Positions 1-7,733 of a DNA stretch of 16,659 nt are shown one piece after another. The stretch is taken from positions 1 through 16,659 of the forward strand of contig JAUVDE010000021.1 of assembly GCA_030595485.1 (NCBI GenBank). The letters are read 5' to 3'. The notes under the pieces were generated by a model that did not search any database, had not been told where the DNA came from, and saw nothing but the letters and a program-made list of their open reading frames with translations. Source of the DNA: Draconibacterium sp. (GTDB lineage: Bacteria > Bacteroidota > Bacteroidia > Bacteroidales > Prolixibacteraceae). A program made the translations under genes and the position numbers. Numbering within the stretch: the stretch's first letter is position 1; every line of letters starts with the position of its first letter.

Positions 1-57
1 ACAGTAGCATTTACGAATGTCTATGAAGCAATTAAATATATAAATTTGGCATTTTGA
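1..57 (+). CDS. C-terminal tail of an unidentified protein (partial)
   Basis: Frame 1 is open from the window edge for 18 codons and stops with TGA at 55-57, ten bases before the M23 peptidase start. The peptide ends in NVYEAIKYINLAF. That is too short to name a family, and a chance open frame of this length is possible. The tight spacing and shared strand suggest it is the last gene before the peptidase and may share its transcript. Confidence 0.4.
   Translation, partial: TVAFTNVYEAIKYINLAF
41..48 (+). promoter_or_regulatory. Possible Bacteroidota -7 box before the M23 gene
   Basis: TAAATTTG matches the Bacteroidota -7 consensus TAnnTTTG exactly and lies 19 bases before the ATG at 68. No TTTG is seen 19-21 bases further upstream, and the box would lie inside the tail of the preceding frame. 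In AT-rich DNA this could be chance. Confidence 0.3.
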
Positions 58-67
58 TTTATTACGA

Positions 68-1765
68 ATGAGAACAATACTAACAATTCTATTTCTATTA
101 ATTAGCACAATTGGTTTTACTCAGGAATCGTATTACTCCAATCCGGTAAAAATCCCGATGTTTTTGAGCGGGAGTTTTGCCGAATTAAGAAGCAATCATT
201 TTCATTCGGGTATTGATATTAAAACACAAGGAACCACAGGCTTGCCCATTTACACTACCGCCGATGGTTATATTTCACGTATTTCGGTGTCGCCAAGTGG
301 TTTTGGAAATGCATTATACATTAACCACCCCAATGGAACAACAACGGTTTACGGCCATTTACAATCCTTTAGTCCTGCCATTGATAAATATGTAAAAGAC
401 AAACAATACAAGAATTTTTCATTTCGGGTTGATTTGCAGGTTCCGGAATATTTATTCCCGGTTAAACAAAATGAAGAAATTGCCAAAAGTGGAAATTCGG
501 GAAGTTCGGGTGGTCCACATCTTCATTTCGAAATTCGCGACTCCAAAACGGAAGAACCACTTAATCCTTTGAAATACAACTTTCCGGTTGTTGACAAAAT
601 TGCGCCTAAAATATTCTCGGTTCTAATTGTTCCGCTATCGGAAGATTCGCATGTAAACTATGGACAAACACAACGTAGTTACCCCGTGGTTTTTTACGAT
701 GGGAAATATCATTTAAAAAACAATCCTACCCTTCCGGTTTCTGGAAAAATTGGGATAGCCGTTCAAACCAACGATTATTTAGATGGCACATATAATAAAT
801 GTGGTATTAACTTGCTGCAGATGTCGGTTGATGAAGAAACCTATTTTATGTTTCAACTAAATCGATTTTCATTCGATAATTCCAGGTATATAAATAGTCA
901 CATTGTTTACGATGAATATATAAACTCGAAACGTCGCTTTATAAAAACATGGATTGAGCCGGGTAATCAACTCCCGATTTACAACCATAACGGAACAACT
1001 GGAATTATCTCTCCTGAGCAAGATAATACTCAAGTAGTTGAGATAAAACTCCAGGATAGTTACGGAAACACGTCAGCGATTAGTTTCTCTATTAAAGGAA
1101 GTTTTAAAAATAGGCAGGAAAATATATCGGAAGACAAAGTAACTTTTAATTACACGAAGGAAAATCGATTTGATACCGATTCGTTCGAAGTTATTATTCC
1201 TGAAGGTGCTTTATATGAAAATTTTAATTTCGAGTATTCAAAAAAATCTTCGTCTGATACGTTTTACTCCAGTTATCATTTCATACACAATAAAACAGTG
1301 CCTTTGCATACCAACGCGACCATTCGAATAAAGCCCAATAATTTGCCCGATGAATTGAAATCGAAAGTAATAATGGCGAATGTTGATAAAAGTGGTGAGC
1401 TTTATGCTGTTGGAGGAGAATATATAAATGGTTGGGTTGAAACAAAAACACGCACATTAGGAACTTATGTACTTGTTGTTGATACCATTGCTCCAACAAT
1501 CATGCCCTTAAGTATGGAACAAAACGCTTTAACAGAATCGAGCCGAATTCGTTTTAAAATTACAGATGATTTGGCTGGAGTTAAAGCGATAGAGGGTTTA
1601 CTCGATGGCAGATGGGCACTTTTTGATTACGATCCAAAAACCAATCGTATTACACATTATTTCGATAAAGAACGATTTGAATTTAATAAACGTCATGAAT
1701 TAAAACTTACCATTACCGATTACCGTGAGAATAGTGCAGTTTATGAAGCTAGCTTTTGGAAATAG
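68..1765 (+). CDS. M23 family (LytM-type) metallopeptidase, secreted
   Basis: This is a zinc endopeptidase expected to cut peptide cross-links of peptidoglycan in the periplasm. Residues 1-18 form a signal peptide (basic start, Leu/Ile-rich core, TQE after the likely cleavage site). The LytM domain spans about residues 35-170. It carries the expected metal and catalytic residues: H46 and D50 in HSGID, H97 in YGHL, and H151 and H153 in HLHFE, so the active site looks intact. The remaining 390 residues look beta-rich, with an Ig-like stretch after about residue 470 (VVDTIAPTI, then KITDDLAGV); such long C-terminal regions are common in Bacteroidota M23 proteins. The ATG at 68 gives a proper signal peptide and no upstream ATG does better. 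anmK follows after 37 bases on the same strand, so the pair may act together in wall turnover and recycling. The exact bond cut cannot be told from the sequence. Confidence 0.92.
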   Translation: MRTILTILFLLISTIGFTQESYYSNPVKIPMFLSGSFAELRSNHFHSGIDIKTQGTTGLPIYTTADGYISRISVSPSGFGNALYINHPNGTTTVYGHLQSFSPAIDKYVKDKQYKNFSFRVDLQVPEYLFPVKQNEEIAKSGNSGSSGGPHLHFEIRDSKTEEPLNPLKYNFPVVDKIAPKIFSVLIVPLSEDSHVNYGQTQRSYPVVFYDGKYHLKNNPTLPVSGKIGIAVQTNDYLDGTYNKCGINLLQMSVDEETYFMFQLNRFSFDNSRYINSHIVYDEYINSKRRFIKTWIEPGNQLPIYNHNGTTGIISPEQDNTQVVEIKLQDSYGNTSAISFSIKGSFKNRQENISEDKVTFNYTKENRFDTDSFEVIIPEGALYENFNFEYSKKSSSDTFYSSYHFIHNKTVPLHTNATIRIKPNNLPDELKSKVIMANVDKSGELYAVGGEYINGWVETKTRTLGTYVLVVDTIAPTIMPLSMEQNALTESSRIRFKITDDLAGVKAIEGLLDGRWALFDYDPKTNRITHYFDKERFEFNKRHELKLTITDYRENSAVYEASFWK

Positions 1766-1802
1766 GGAGAAGTTTTCAGTTTCAGTTTTCAGAATATAAA
1801 AA

Positions 1803-2876
1803 ATGGATATAGATTTACGAAATAGAACAAGTTATAAAGCCATTGGAGTGATGTCGGGAACATCATTAGATGGATTGGATATTGCTGCTGTTGAATTCTA
1901 TTTAAATGGTGGGAAATGGAATTTTAATTTATTGGAGTCTGATACAATTTCTTATACAAAAGAATGGAAAAACAAGCTAAAAACTGCCTCCTCTCTTTCA
2001 GGAGAATTACTTACGAAATTGAATTCAGAATTTGGAAGATTCATTGGCGAACAAGTCTCCATTTTTTTGCGAAACAAAAACTTCGCCCCCGATATTATTG
2101 CATCACACGGCCATACTGTTTTTCACCAACCTGAGAAAGGCTACACCTTACAAATTGGAAATGGAGCTAAGATTGCAGCTATTGCTAAAACATTAACCAT
2201 AGCTGATTTTAGGAGCGGAGATGTAGCTTTGGGTGGCCAAGGTGCGCCTTTAGTTCCTATTGGCGACAAGTTGCTTTTTTCGCAGTTTGACTACTGTTTA
2301 AATCTGGGTGGTTTTGCTAATATTTCGTTCGAGAAAGATGGGCAACGATTAGCATTTGATAATTGCCCTGTAAATTTTGTACTCAACCATTTCGCAGAAA
2401 AGGAAGGATTTCTTTACGACAAGGATGGTGAACTGGGCAGAAAAGGAAATATCAATTACGAATTATTGGATAAACTAAACGGACTTTCGTTTTATCAATT
2501 GGCTGCACCCAAATCATTGGGCCGCGAATGGGTAGAGAATGAATTTTTTCCCATTCTTAATGATTGTAATATTTCGGATGCAGACAAACTAACAACGGTT
2601 TACGAACACATTGCCCAACAAATTTCCAATTCAGTTTCGGGCAATGGAAAAATGTTAGTTACCGGCGGCGGTGCTTTTAATGGCTTTCTTATGGAACGAA
2701 TAATAGCTTTGTGTTCAACTAAAATTATTATTCCCGAAAAAGAGATTATTGATTTTAAAGAAGCTATAATATTTGCCTTTCTGGGAGTGTTACGAATTAA
2801 AAACATTCCTAATTGCTTGGCATCGGTTACCGGTGCAAGTCGAGATAGTTGTGGTGGAGTTGTGTTTGAAGTATAG
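1803..2876 (+). CDS. anmK: Anhydro-N-acetylmuramic acid kinase
   Basis: AnmK is a cytoplasmic kinase that opens the 1,6-anhydro ring of anhMurNAc and phosphorylates it with ATP to MurNAc-6-phosphate, so that recovered wall sugar re-enters metabolism. The 357-residue length is normal for the family. Visible signatures are GVMSGTSLDGLD at 15-26 (phosphate binding), ASHGHTVFHQP at 100-110, ADFRSGDVALGGQGAPL at 134-150, NLGGFANIS at 167-175, and VTGGGAFNGFL at 286-296. FDNCPVN at 185-191 corresponds to the FDTGPGN motif of proteobacterial enzymes, and its Asp186 is likely the catalytic base. The C-terminal SVTGASRDSCGG also fits. The gene lies 37 bases downstream of the M23 peptidase and probably shares its transcript. 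No defect is visible. Confidence 0.96.
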   Translation: MDIDLRNRTSYKAIGVMSGTSLDGLDIAAVEFYLNGGKWNFNLLESDTISYTKEWKNKLKTASSLSGELLTKLNSEFGRFIGEQVSIFLRNKNFAPDIIASHGHTVFHQPEKGYTLQIGNGAKIAAIAKTLTIADFRSGDVALGGQGAPLVPIGDKLLFSQFDYCLNLGGFANISFEKDGQRLAFDNCPVNFVLNHFAEKEGFLYDKDGELGRKGNINYELLDKLNGLSFYQLAAPKSLGREWVENEFFPILNDCNISDADKLTTVYEHIAQQISNSVSGNGKMLVTGGGAFNGFLMERIIALCSTKIIIPEKEIIDFKEAIIFAFLGVLRIKNIPNCLASVTGASRDSCGGVVFEV

Positions 2877-2957
2877 TTTTAGTTTCGATAAACGAGTTGC
2901 GAACCGCGAGTTTTGGAAAACCTGACAACTAGTATCAAGTCATTTCTGTCACTTCAA

Positions 2958-3029
2958 TACGTCATGCTGAATTTATTTCAGCATCTCGACTTCAAACAAC
3001 AGATTCCGAAACAAGTTCGGAATGACGTA
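2958..3029. repeat. 72-bp composite palindrome, REP/BIME- or MITE-like
   Basis: Three perfect inverted repeats are nested here. Terminal arms TACGTCAT (2958-2965) and ATGACGTA (3022-3029) enclose two hairpins: ATGCTGAA/TTCAGCAT (2964-2971 and 2977-2984, loop TTTAT) and ATTCCGAA/TTCGGAAT (3003-3010 and 3016-3023, loop ACAAG). The folded unit would be a two-armed cruciform on an 8-bp base. Elements of this look, with GTCATGCTGAA and TTCGGAATGAC modules, recur between genes in Bacteroidota genomes as far as I recall; copy number here cannot be checked. It lies between anmK and the PLP enzyme, in the only sizeable gap of the left part. No target-site duplication is evident. Confidence 0.75.
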
Positions 3030-3132
3030 CCCATAACATGAAGCTTGACCTGACTATTAGACAATTCCAAACAAAAATCATTCTTCGCTTTTTTTTATCG
3101 TTCTAACTTGCCGGAAATTAAAACTAAACAAA

Positions 3133-4314
3133 ATGAAATCAGATCCGGCAAAAAGAATTTACGACATCCAACAATTTGGTGAATTTGGCGGCGTAAATCC
3201 CTCAATAACTGACTCGTCGACCTACACCTTTTTAGAGGGCGAAACCATGGAAGAAACCTTTTTAGGACACATGGAAGGTTGTTTTTTATACTCGCGCCAC
3301 TGGAACCCAAGTAATAAATATTTAGCCGATGCTTTGGCGGCTATGGAAAAAACCGAATCAGCGTGGATTACATCCTCTGGGATGGCAGCGATTACCTGTT
3401 CGCTTTTGCAGGTTTGTAACTCGGGCGACCATATTGTCACCAGTGTTACTACTTATGGTGGCACTTATGCCTTTCTGAAAAACTGGTTACCCAAATACAA
3501 CATCGAGGTTTCGTTTGTTGATATTACCAAGCTTGAGCAGGTAAAAGCTGCCATACGCCCAAATACAAAAGTAATTTATACCGAAACGGTTACCAATCCC
3601 CTACTTCAGGTTTCTGATATTCCGGAGCTGGCAAAAATTGCACACGACAACGGAGCGAAATTAATGGTGGACAACACCTTTACTCCAATGATTTTTTCTC
3701 CTGCTGAATTGGGTGCCGACTTTGTTGTGTACAGCATGACTAAGTTTATAAACGGTAAAAACGATTGTGTGGCCGGAGCCATTTGCGGCTCGAATGAATT
3801 TATTGCTCAACTTTCGGATGTAAACGATGGAACGGCCATGTTACTGGGACCAGTGCTCGATCCATTGCGCTCGTCGAGTATATTAAAGAATTTACACACG
3901 CTGCATTTGCGCATGAAACAACACAGTTCAAATGCTTTGTATGTATCACAAAAACTGGAAAAGCTTGGGCTTGATGTGAAATACCCGGGATTGGAAAGCT
4001 TTTCGCAACACAAGCTTCATTCAAATCTAATGAATAAACAATTTGGCTATGGCGGTTTATTAGCCATCGATTTTAAAACCGAACAAAATGCCAATAAAAT
4101 AATGTTTAAAATGCAACAAGCCGGTGTTGGCTATTTGGCTGTTTCGCTGGGTTATTTCCGAACGCTGTTTAGCTGTTCGGGCCATAGTACATCTTCCGAA
4201 ATTCCGGCTGAAGTGCAAAAAGAAATGGGTTTATCCGATGGACTGGTTCGACTTTCGGTTGGATTGGACAATGATATTGAGGAGGTTTTTGAGAAGATAA
4301 AATCTTGTCTTTAG
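3133..4314 (+). CDS. PLP-dependent trans-sulfuration family enzyme, methionine gamma-lyase-like
   Basis: This is a fold-type I PLP enzyme of the Cys/Met metabolism family, which includes methionine gamma-lyase, cystathionine lyases/synthases and O-acetylhomoserine sulfhydrylase. Its 393 residues are a normal length. K204 in SMTKFINGK is the expected Schiff-base lysine; YSRHWNPS (53-60) and SSGMAAI (81-87) match the cofactor phosphate-binding segments; VDNTF at 179-183 supplies the Asp that contacts the PLP ring; VRLSVGLDN lies near the C-terminus. The overall pattern, including the LHLRMKQHSSNA segment, is closest to methionine gamma-lyase in my reading. However, the Cys of the YGCTFAFL motif that is typical of that enzyme is Gly here (YGGTYAFL), and the region after the lysine (GKNDCVAG) differs from the usual GHxD. 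Substrate is therefore open. The gene is monocistronic, ending at a strong terminator. Confidence 0.85.
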   Translation: MKSDPAKRIYDIQQFGEFGGVNPSITDSSTYTFLEGETMEETFLGHMEGCFLYSRHWNPSNKYLADALAAMEKTESAWITSSGMAAITCSLLQVCNSGDHIVTSVTTYGGTYAFLKNWLPKYNIEVSFVDITKLEQVKAAIRPNTKVIYTETVTNPLLQVSDIPELAKIAHDNGAKLMVDNTFTPMIFSPAELGADFVVYSMTKFINGKNDCVAGAICGSNEFIAQLSDVNDGTAMLLGPVLDPLRSSSILKNLHTLHLRMKQHSSNALYVSQKLEKLGLDVKYPGLESFSQHKLHSNLMNKQFGYGGLLAIDFKTEQNANKIMFKMQQAGVGYLAVSLGYFRTLFSCSGHSTSSEIPAEVQKEMGLSDGLVRLSVGLDNDIEEVFEKIKSCL

Positions 4315-4335
4315 AAAATCTACTTGCTCAGTAAA

Positions 4336-4369
4336 AAAATACCGTTCTGAAACATCAGAACGGTATTTT
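4336..4369. terminator. Bidirectional rho-independent terminator
   Basis: A perfect 15-bp stem (4336-4350 with 4355-4369) closes on a 4-base loop AACA. The + strand side ends in TTTT followed by GTTTCTTTC, and the minus side runs into seven T. It sits between the convergent PLP-enzyme gene (+) and the small membrane protein gene (-) and can serve both. Confidence 0.9.
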
Positions 4370-4396
4370 GTTTCTTTCTAAATCAGATATTAAATA

Positions 4397-4621
4397 TCAA
4401 ATAATAGCTGAAAGAAGAAACAGAAAAAGAATAATTGTACAAACCAACCAAACGTTTACACCAAACCTTCTTTTAAATTTTTCTGCAAATATACCAAGGC
4501 TAAGATATCTAAAATCAATCCCTTTTCTTTCATCTATTTCATCTGCCTTTTCCTGACCAAATAGATCAACCAACTCCTGATATACGATTTCTGGGATATT
4601 TTTATTTGGGCTTTGTTTCAT
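4397..4621 (-). CDS. Small hypothetical protein with C-terminal membrane anchor
   Basis: I do not recognise this 74-residue protein. It has a soluble, charged first part (IVYQELVDLFGQEKADEIDE) and a single C-terminal hydrophobic helix of about 20 residues (LVCTIILFLFLLSAII), preceded by basic residues KFKRR, so it looks like a tail-anchored inner-membrane protein with a cytoplasmic N-terminus. The ATG at 4621 is preferred; the longer version begins at a TTG at 4648 and adds nine hydrophobic residues. Convergent to the PLP enzyme and sharing its bidirectional terminator, which supports real transcription. The opposite-strand frame over the same bases has low-complexity composition and is rejected. 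Confidence 0.65.
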   Translation of the reverse strand: MKQSPNKNIPEIVYQELVDLFGQEKADEIDERKGIDFRYLSLGIFAEKFKRRFGVNVWLVCTIILFLFLLSAII

Positions 4622-4729
4622 AGTAAAAATTGTAATTAATACACCCAACTATTTATCTATTCTCAACCAACGCATTTATAAATACCCTAAATTTTTCTTT
4701 ATCCGGTACAATCCACTATAGCTGCTTAA

Positions 4730-5077
4730 AAGTTTAACGAACTATTGAATAGGGAAGAAGATATTATTAATCTTCAACCCGATTTTATAAAGTTAATAGA
4801 ATTGAATTCCCGCGAAATTATTTGTACAGCCAAATCAGATAAATACGATTTTGTATCGCGTTTTTTTGCACCAGCAATTGGTATAAACGAAGATCCTGTA
4901 ACGGGTTCGGCGCACACCATGTTAATTCCTTACTGGGCAGATAAACTTCATAAAAAAGAATTAATTGCCAAACAAGTTTCCAAGCGAGGTGGTATTTTAC
5001 ATTGCAAATACCTAGGCGAACGCGTTGAAATTGGAGGCAAAGCAGTTACTTATTTAATTGGAGAGATCAGGATTTAG
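4730..5077 (+). pseudogene. PhzF-family isomerase, N-terminally truncated remnant
   Basis: The translated frame matches the C-terminal half of PhzF-like proteins (phenazine biosynthesis PhzF and relatives, normally about 260-300 residues): the LQPDFIKLIEL segment, then YDFVSRFFAPAIGINEDPVTGSAH, YWADKL, and SKRGGIL through to a normal C-terminus. Family-like sequence already begins before the TTG at 4745, right after an in-frame stop (TAA 4727-4729). There is no room for the N-terminal lobe: the catalytic Glu and the GH-type motif of that lobe are absent, and the next gene begins at 4621 on the other strand. The C-terminal half itself has no frameshift or internal stop, so the truncation is recent or the fragment is retained. 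It overlaps the end of the beta-propeller gene by 11 bases. Confidence 0.8.
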
Positions 5078-6314
5078 CTTTCACATCATAGGCCATTAAA
5101 GCATCGCCGTGTCGAATATATAAAACCCCCTTATTGATAACCGGGCGTGCCCAATGCTCCTTTGTTCCCAGCGGCACTTTAAACTTGCTAATAATCTCAA
5201 ACTTCTCAGGAGACGCTTCCGCTAATGCCACTTCCCCATCGCGCTCGGCATAACAATAAAACAATCCATCGGCATAAATAATGGCACCTCCACCAATTTC
5301 TTTGTTTTGAACCAAAGTTTCTCCGGTGTCCCAGTCGATTACCTGCCAGTCTTTTTTCATATAAGCCGAACCGTACAAACACGAGTCAAGTTTCACCAAA
5401 CCTCCCATTAGGTTGACAAACTTTTTATTTCGCCATACTTCGCTCACACTTTTACCATCCTCCAATAACTCTAACTGCACCATTCCCGATGTAGTAGTTC
5501 TACCTGCACTTGCCACAACAATTTTCCCATCGGCATAAATTGGCGTATTGGCATGAATTTTATTTTGTTGCGTTTGTTCTATACTCCAGTACTTCTCACC
5601 GTTTGTTGCATCAATTCCCATCACCGATCCTGCCGTCATGGCAATAACTAATTTTAATCCGTTGTGATGAACTAAAATTGGTGAATTGTAAGTTGCAATT
5701 TCGCCTTCCCCTGCACAGCTCCACACTTTTTCACCGGTAAAACGATTTAAGGCAAGCACATTATTTTCTTTAGCGCCGGGCACACAAATTAAATTGTCGC
5801 CATCAATTAATACCGATTCAGAATAACCAAACATAAGTACTGAATCCACCCCAAAATCTGCAATAAAGTCTTTGGACCAAACTTCATCTCCAGTCTCAGC
5901 ATTTAAACAATATAACGCCCCCATTCCACTTTCAATGTATATTAAATCGTCAATAATAACCGGTGTCGATCGTGTTCCATGAAAATTCAAACTAAAGTCC
6001 TTTCCATAGTTTTTCTCCCACATCAGTTTACCCTGCATATCGAAAATAAAAAGTGTCCCTTGCGAGTCAATGGTATCTTTAATTCCGGCAACAAATACTC
6101 TGTCATTAGCTACTGCCACGGCACTATGTCCAAAACCTATTCCCTCAAACGACCACAACAACTTAGAACCTTTTTCAGGCCATTGTTTTAACAATCCCGT
6201 TTCATTGTAAATTCCGTCCCGATTATGACCACGCCAATCTGATATTTCTTTTTTGGAGGTACACGAAGAAATGATTATCAATGAGATAAAAACGAGAAAA
6301 ACAATTCTGTTCAT
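5067..6314 (-). CDS. PQQ-like beta-propeller repeat lipoprotein
   Basis: This 415-residue protein begins with a lipoprotein signal peptide (hydrophobic core, lipobox ISSC with Cys18), so it is probably anchored to a membrane on the outer side of the inner membrane. The mature part starts with DWRGHNRDGIYNETG (residues 26-40), the hallmark of Bacteroidota and planctomycete PQQ-binding-like propellers. Propeller blades follow with the repeated pattern of a hydrophobic strand, (L/I)(D/N)xxTGexxW: residues 134-146, 187-198, 231-243, and a later WQVIDWDTGETL. Such propellers resemble BamB or the quinoprotein dehydrogenase fold; this one lacks obvious dehydrogenase partners and may bind protein or a polysaccharide rather than PQQ. 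Its actual role is unknown. It is divergent from the methyltransferase gene and not in a visible operon. Confidence 0.85.
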   Translation of the reverse strand: MNRIVFLVFISLIIISSCTSKKEISDWRGHNRDGIYNETGLLKQWPEKGSKLLWSFEGIGFGHSAVAVANDRVFVAGIKDTIDSQGTLFIFDMQGKLMWEKNYGKDFSLNFHGTRSTPVIIDDLIYIESGMGALYCLNAETGDEVWSKDFIADFGVDSVLMFGYSESVLIDGDNLICVPGAKENNVLALNRFTGEKVWSCAGEGEIATYNSPILVHHNGLKLVIAMTAGSVMGIDATNGEKYWSIEQTQQNKIHANTPIYADGKIVVASAGRTTTSGMVQLELLEDGKSVSEVWRNKKFVNLMGGLVKLDSCLYGSAYMKKDWQVIDWDTGETLVQNKEIGGGAIIYADGLFYCYAERDGEVALAEASPEKFEIISKFKVPLGTKEHWARPVINKGVLYIRHGDALMAYDVKAKS

Positions 6315-6388
6315 GATTTTTGGTTTTATATTTTGAAGTCATTAAAAATAGGAAAAAATTAGCTTAACTTCGTCCAAAATTATTTTTT

Positions 6389-7090
6389 ATGAACGACCCT
6401 TTCGGACAAGCAATACACGAATATTTAGCAAAAGACAAAGCTCCTGATATTCAGGTAAATTCTAATTACACTGAAAACGAAAGTATTCCGGTTTCGTACT
6501 TATTTCGTAACGAAAAGCAAATGCCGGAGATAGAAAAAGTGGCATTCAAAAAGTGTAAAGGAAGAATTCTGGATGTTGGTGCTGCTGCCGGCTGTCATTC
6601 CTTAATTCTTCAGAAAAAAGGTTTTAATGTAACTGCCCTCGAGAAGTCGAAATTATCGGTTGAGGTAATGAAAAATCAAGGGATTATTAAAGTGGTTCAT
6701 GCTGATATTTTTGAATACAATGAAAAACAATTCAACACCATTTTATTGTTGATGAACGGTGCAGGGATTGGAGGCACGATGGAGGGTTTAGTAAAACTTT
6801 TATCTCACTTAAAAACGCTGCTTTTAGAGAATGGTCAGATTCTTATGGACTCATCGGATATTAAGTACTTATTTGAAGAAGAAGATGGCTCGGAATGGGT
6901 TGATTTGGCCAATGATAAATATTATGGCGAGATGGAATATGAAGTGAGCTTTAAAAAGTGGAATGATAAATTCAATTGGCTTTTTATTGATTCAGAGAAT
7001 TTAACCAAAGTAGCAAACCTTGCCGGACTAGGTTGTAATATTATTGCCAAAGGGCCGCATCACGATTATTTGGCACAATTAAAACTATAG
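6389..7090 (+). CDS. Class I SAM-dependent methyltransferase
   Basis: A 233-residue soluble protein with a Rossmann-type methyltransferase core. Motif I is ILDVGAAAGCHS at 60-71, the acidic residue of the next strand is E85 in VTALEKS, D106 lies in HADIFEY, and LLLMNGAGIGG at 119-129 is the motif IV strand region. The amino-terminal segment SIPVSYLFRNEKQMPEIE is also typical of a Bacteroidota subgroup annotated only as methyltransferase. The substrate cannot be inferred. The start ATG at 6389 leaves a 74-base divergent intergenic region with the propeller gene. The PLDc_N protein follows four bases after the stop, so the two are almost certainly co-transcribed. Confidence 0.85.
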   Translation: MNDPFGQAIHEYLAKDKAPDIQVNSNYTENESIPVSYLFRNEKQMPEIEKVAFKKCKGRILDVGAAAGCHSLILQKKGFNVTALEKSKLSVEVMKNQGIIKVVHADIFEYNEKQFNTILLLMNGAGIGGTMEGLVKLLSHLKTLLLENGQILMDSSDIKYLFEEEDGSEWVDLANDKYYGEMEYEVSFKKWNDKFNWLFIDSENLTKVANLAGLGCNIIAKGPHHDYLAQLKL

Positions 7091-7094
7091 GATT

Positions 7095-7316
7095 ATGGGA
7101 TGTGTTGTACCAAGTGGAATAATGATTCTTATCCCACTACTATTTATTCTTATCCAACTTGTATTTTCGATTATTGCCTTGGTTGATATTCTAAAAAACG
7201 ACTTTAAAGACAACAATAAAATTATTTGGGTTATTGTAATTTTGGTGATGTGGCTAATTGGAGCAATATTGTATTATTTTATTGGTAGAAAGCAGAAGTT
7301 GCCAAAGTCAAGCTAA
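7095..7316 (+). CDS. Small membrane protein with PLDc_N domain
   Basis: A 73-residue protein with two membrane helices (about residues 9-31 and 43-63) and a connecting loop ALVDILKNDFKDNNK, ending LIGAILYYFIGRKQ. This is the pattern of the PLDc_N family, the membrane hairpin found in front of cardiolipin synthase-type phospholipase D domains and also as free small proteins. No phospholipase part is present, so it has no predicted catalytic role. It starts four bases after the methyltransferase stop codon and is likely translated from the same mRNA. Confidence 0.75.
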   Translation: MGCVVPSGIMILIPLLFILIQLVFSIIALVDILKNDFKDNNKIIWVIVILVMWLIGAILYYFIGRKQKLPKSS

Positions 7317-7348
7317 TCTTTTCACACTACATCATTTTTTCGCAGAGT

Positions 7349-7375
7349 TATTTTTGTTGTTTGCAGATAAGTTTG
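7349..7375 (+). promoter_or_regulatory. Two perfect -7 boxes before the small gene at 7463
   Basis: TATTTTTG (7349-7356) and TAAGTTTG (7368-7375) each match TAnnTTTG. Neither has a TTTG at the proper distance upstream. Either would give an untranslated leader of roughly 80-105 bases for the gene at 7463. The same 146-base gap also holds the partial repeats GCAGATAA and CACAGATAA; nothing else stands out in it. Confidence 0.3.
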
Positions 7376-7462
7376 TGCAGTTCACAGATAATATTTCGCC
7401 ATTCCCACTGATTTACATAATTTGGTGTAGAATTTGAAAACAAAAGCAAAAGCAGAAAACTC

Positions 7463-7684
7463 ATGAAAGTAATTATTCTCGTCTCTTCCATTTTTTACAT
7501 TCTTGGTTTAAAAATCAGCAATAAGATTGATTTGATAAAACGAAGCAATCCGATACAGAAGGTTATTATGCACACCGTAAAGCCAGAAAGCACTGAAAAA
7601 TCGGTTGATTTTAAGCAAGCGGAAACTGAAACTAAAGAAGCAGAAACAGCTGTAAAAGCTGACGACTGTGAGACAATTAAATAA
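7463..7684 (+). CDS. Small hypothetical protein with N-terminal membrane helix
   Basis: I do not recognise this 73-residue protein. Residues 3-16 are strongly hydrophobic (IILVSSIFYILGL). A basic stretch follows, and then an acidic, Thr/Glu/Lys-rich tail with a loose repeat (QAETETKEAETAVKADD), likely disordered. It looks like a membrane-anchored or exported peptide. The case for a real gene is an ATG start, candidate -7 boxes upstream and a good + strand terminator 50 bases downstream. Against it are the short length and an open frame on the other strand over much of the same DNA. Confidence 0.5.
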   Translation: MKVIILVSSIFYILGLKISNKIDLIKRSNPIQKVIMHTVKPESTEKSVDFKQAETETKEAETAVKADDCETIK

Positions 7685-7733
7685 AGCTCACACCATTTCC
7701 TTGGCAAAAGGAAAACTAAATAATTAAACAGCG

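Noticed and set aside
2877..2957. Possible terminator after anmK
   Set aside because: Only short GC-containing inverted words are present and no T-run follows a stable stem.
4622..4648. TTG start giving nine extra residues to the small tail-anchored protein
   Set aside because: An ATG is available at 4621 and the extra residues have no supporting feature.
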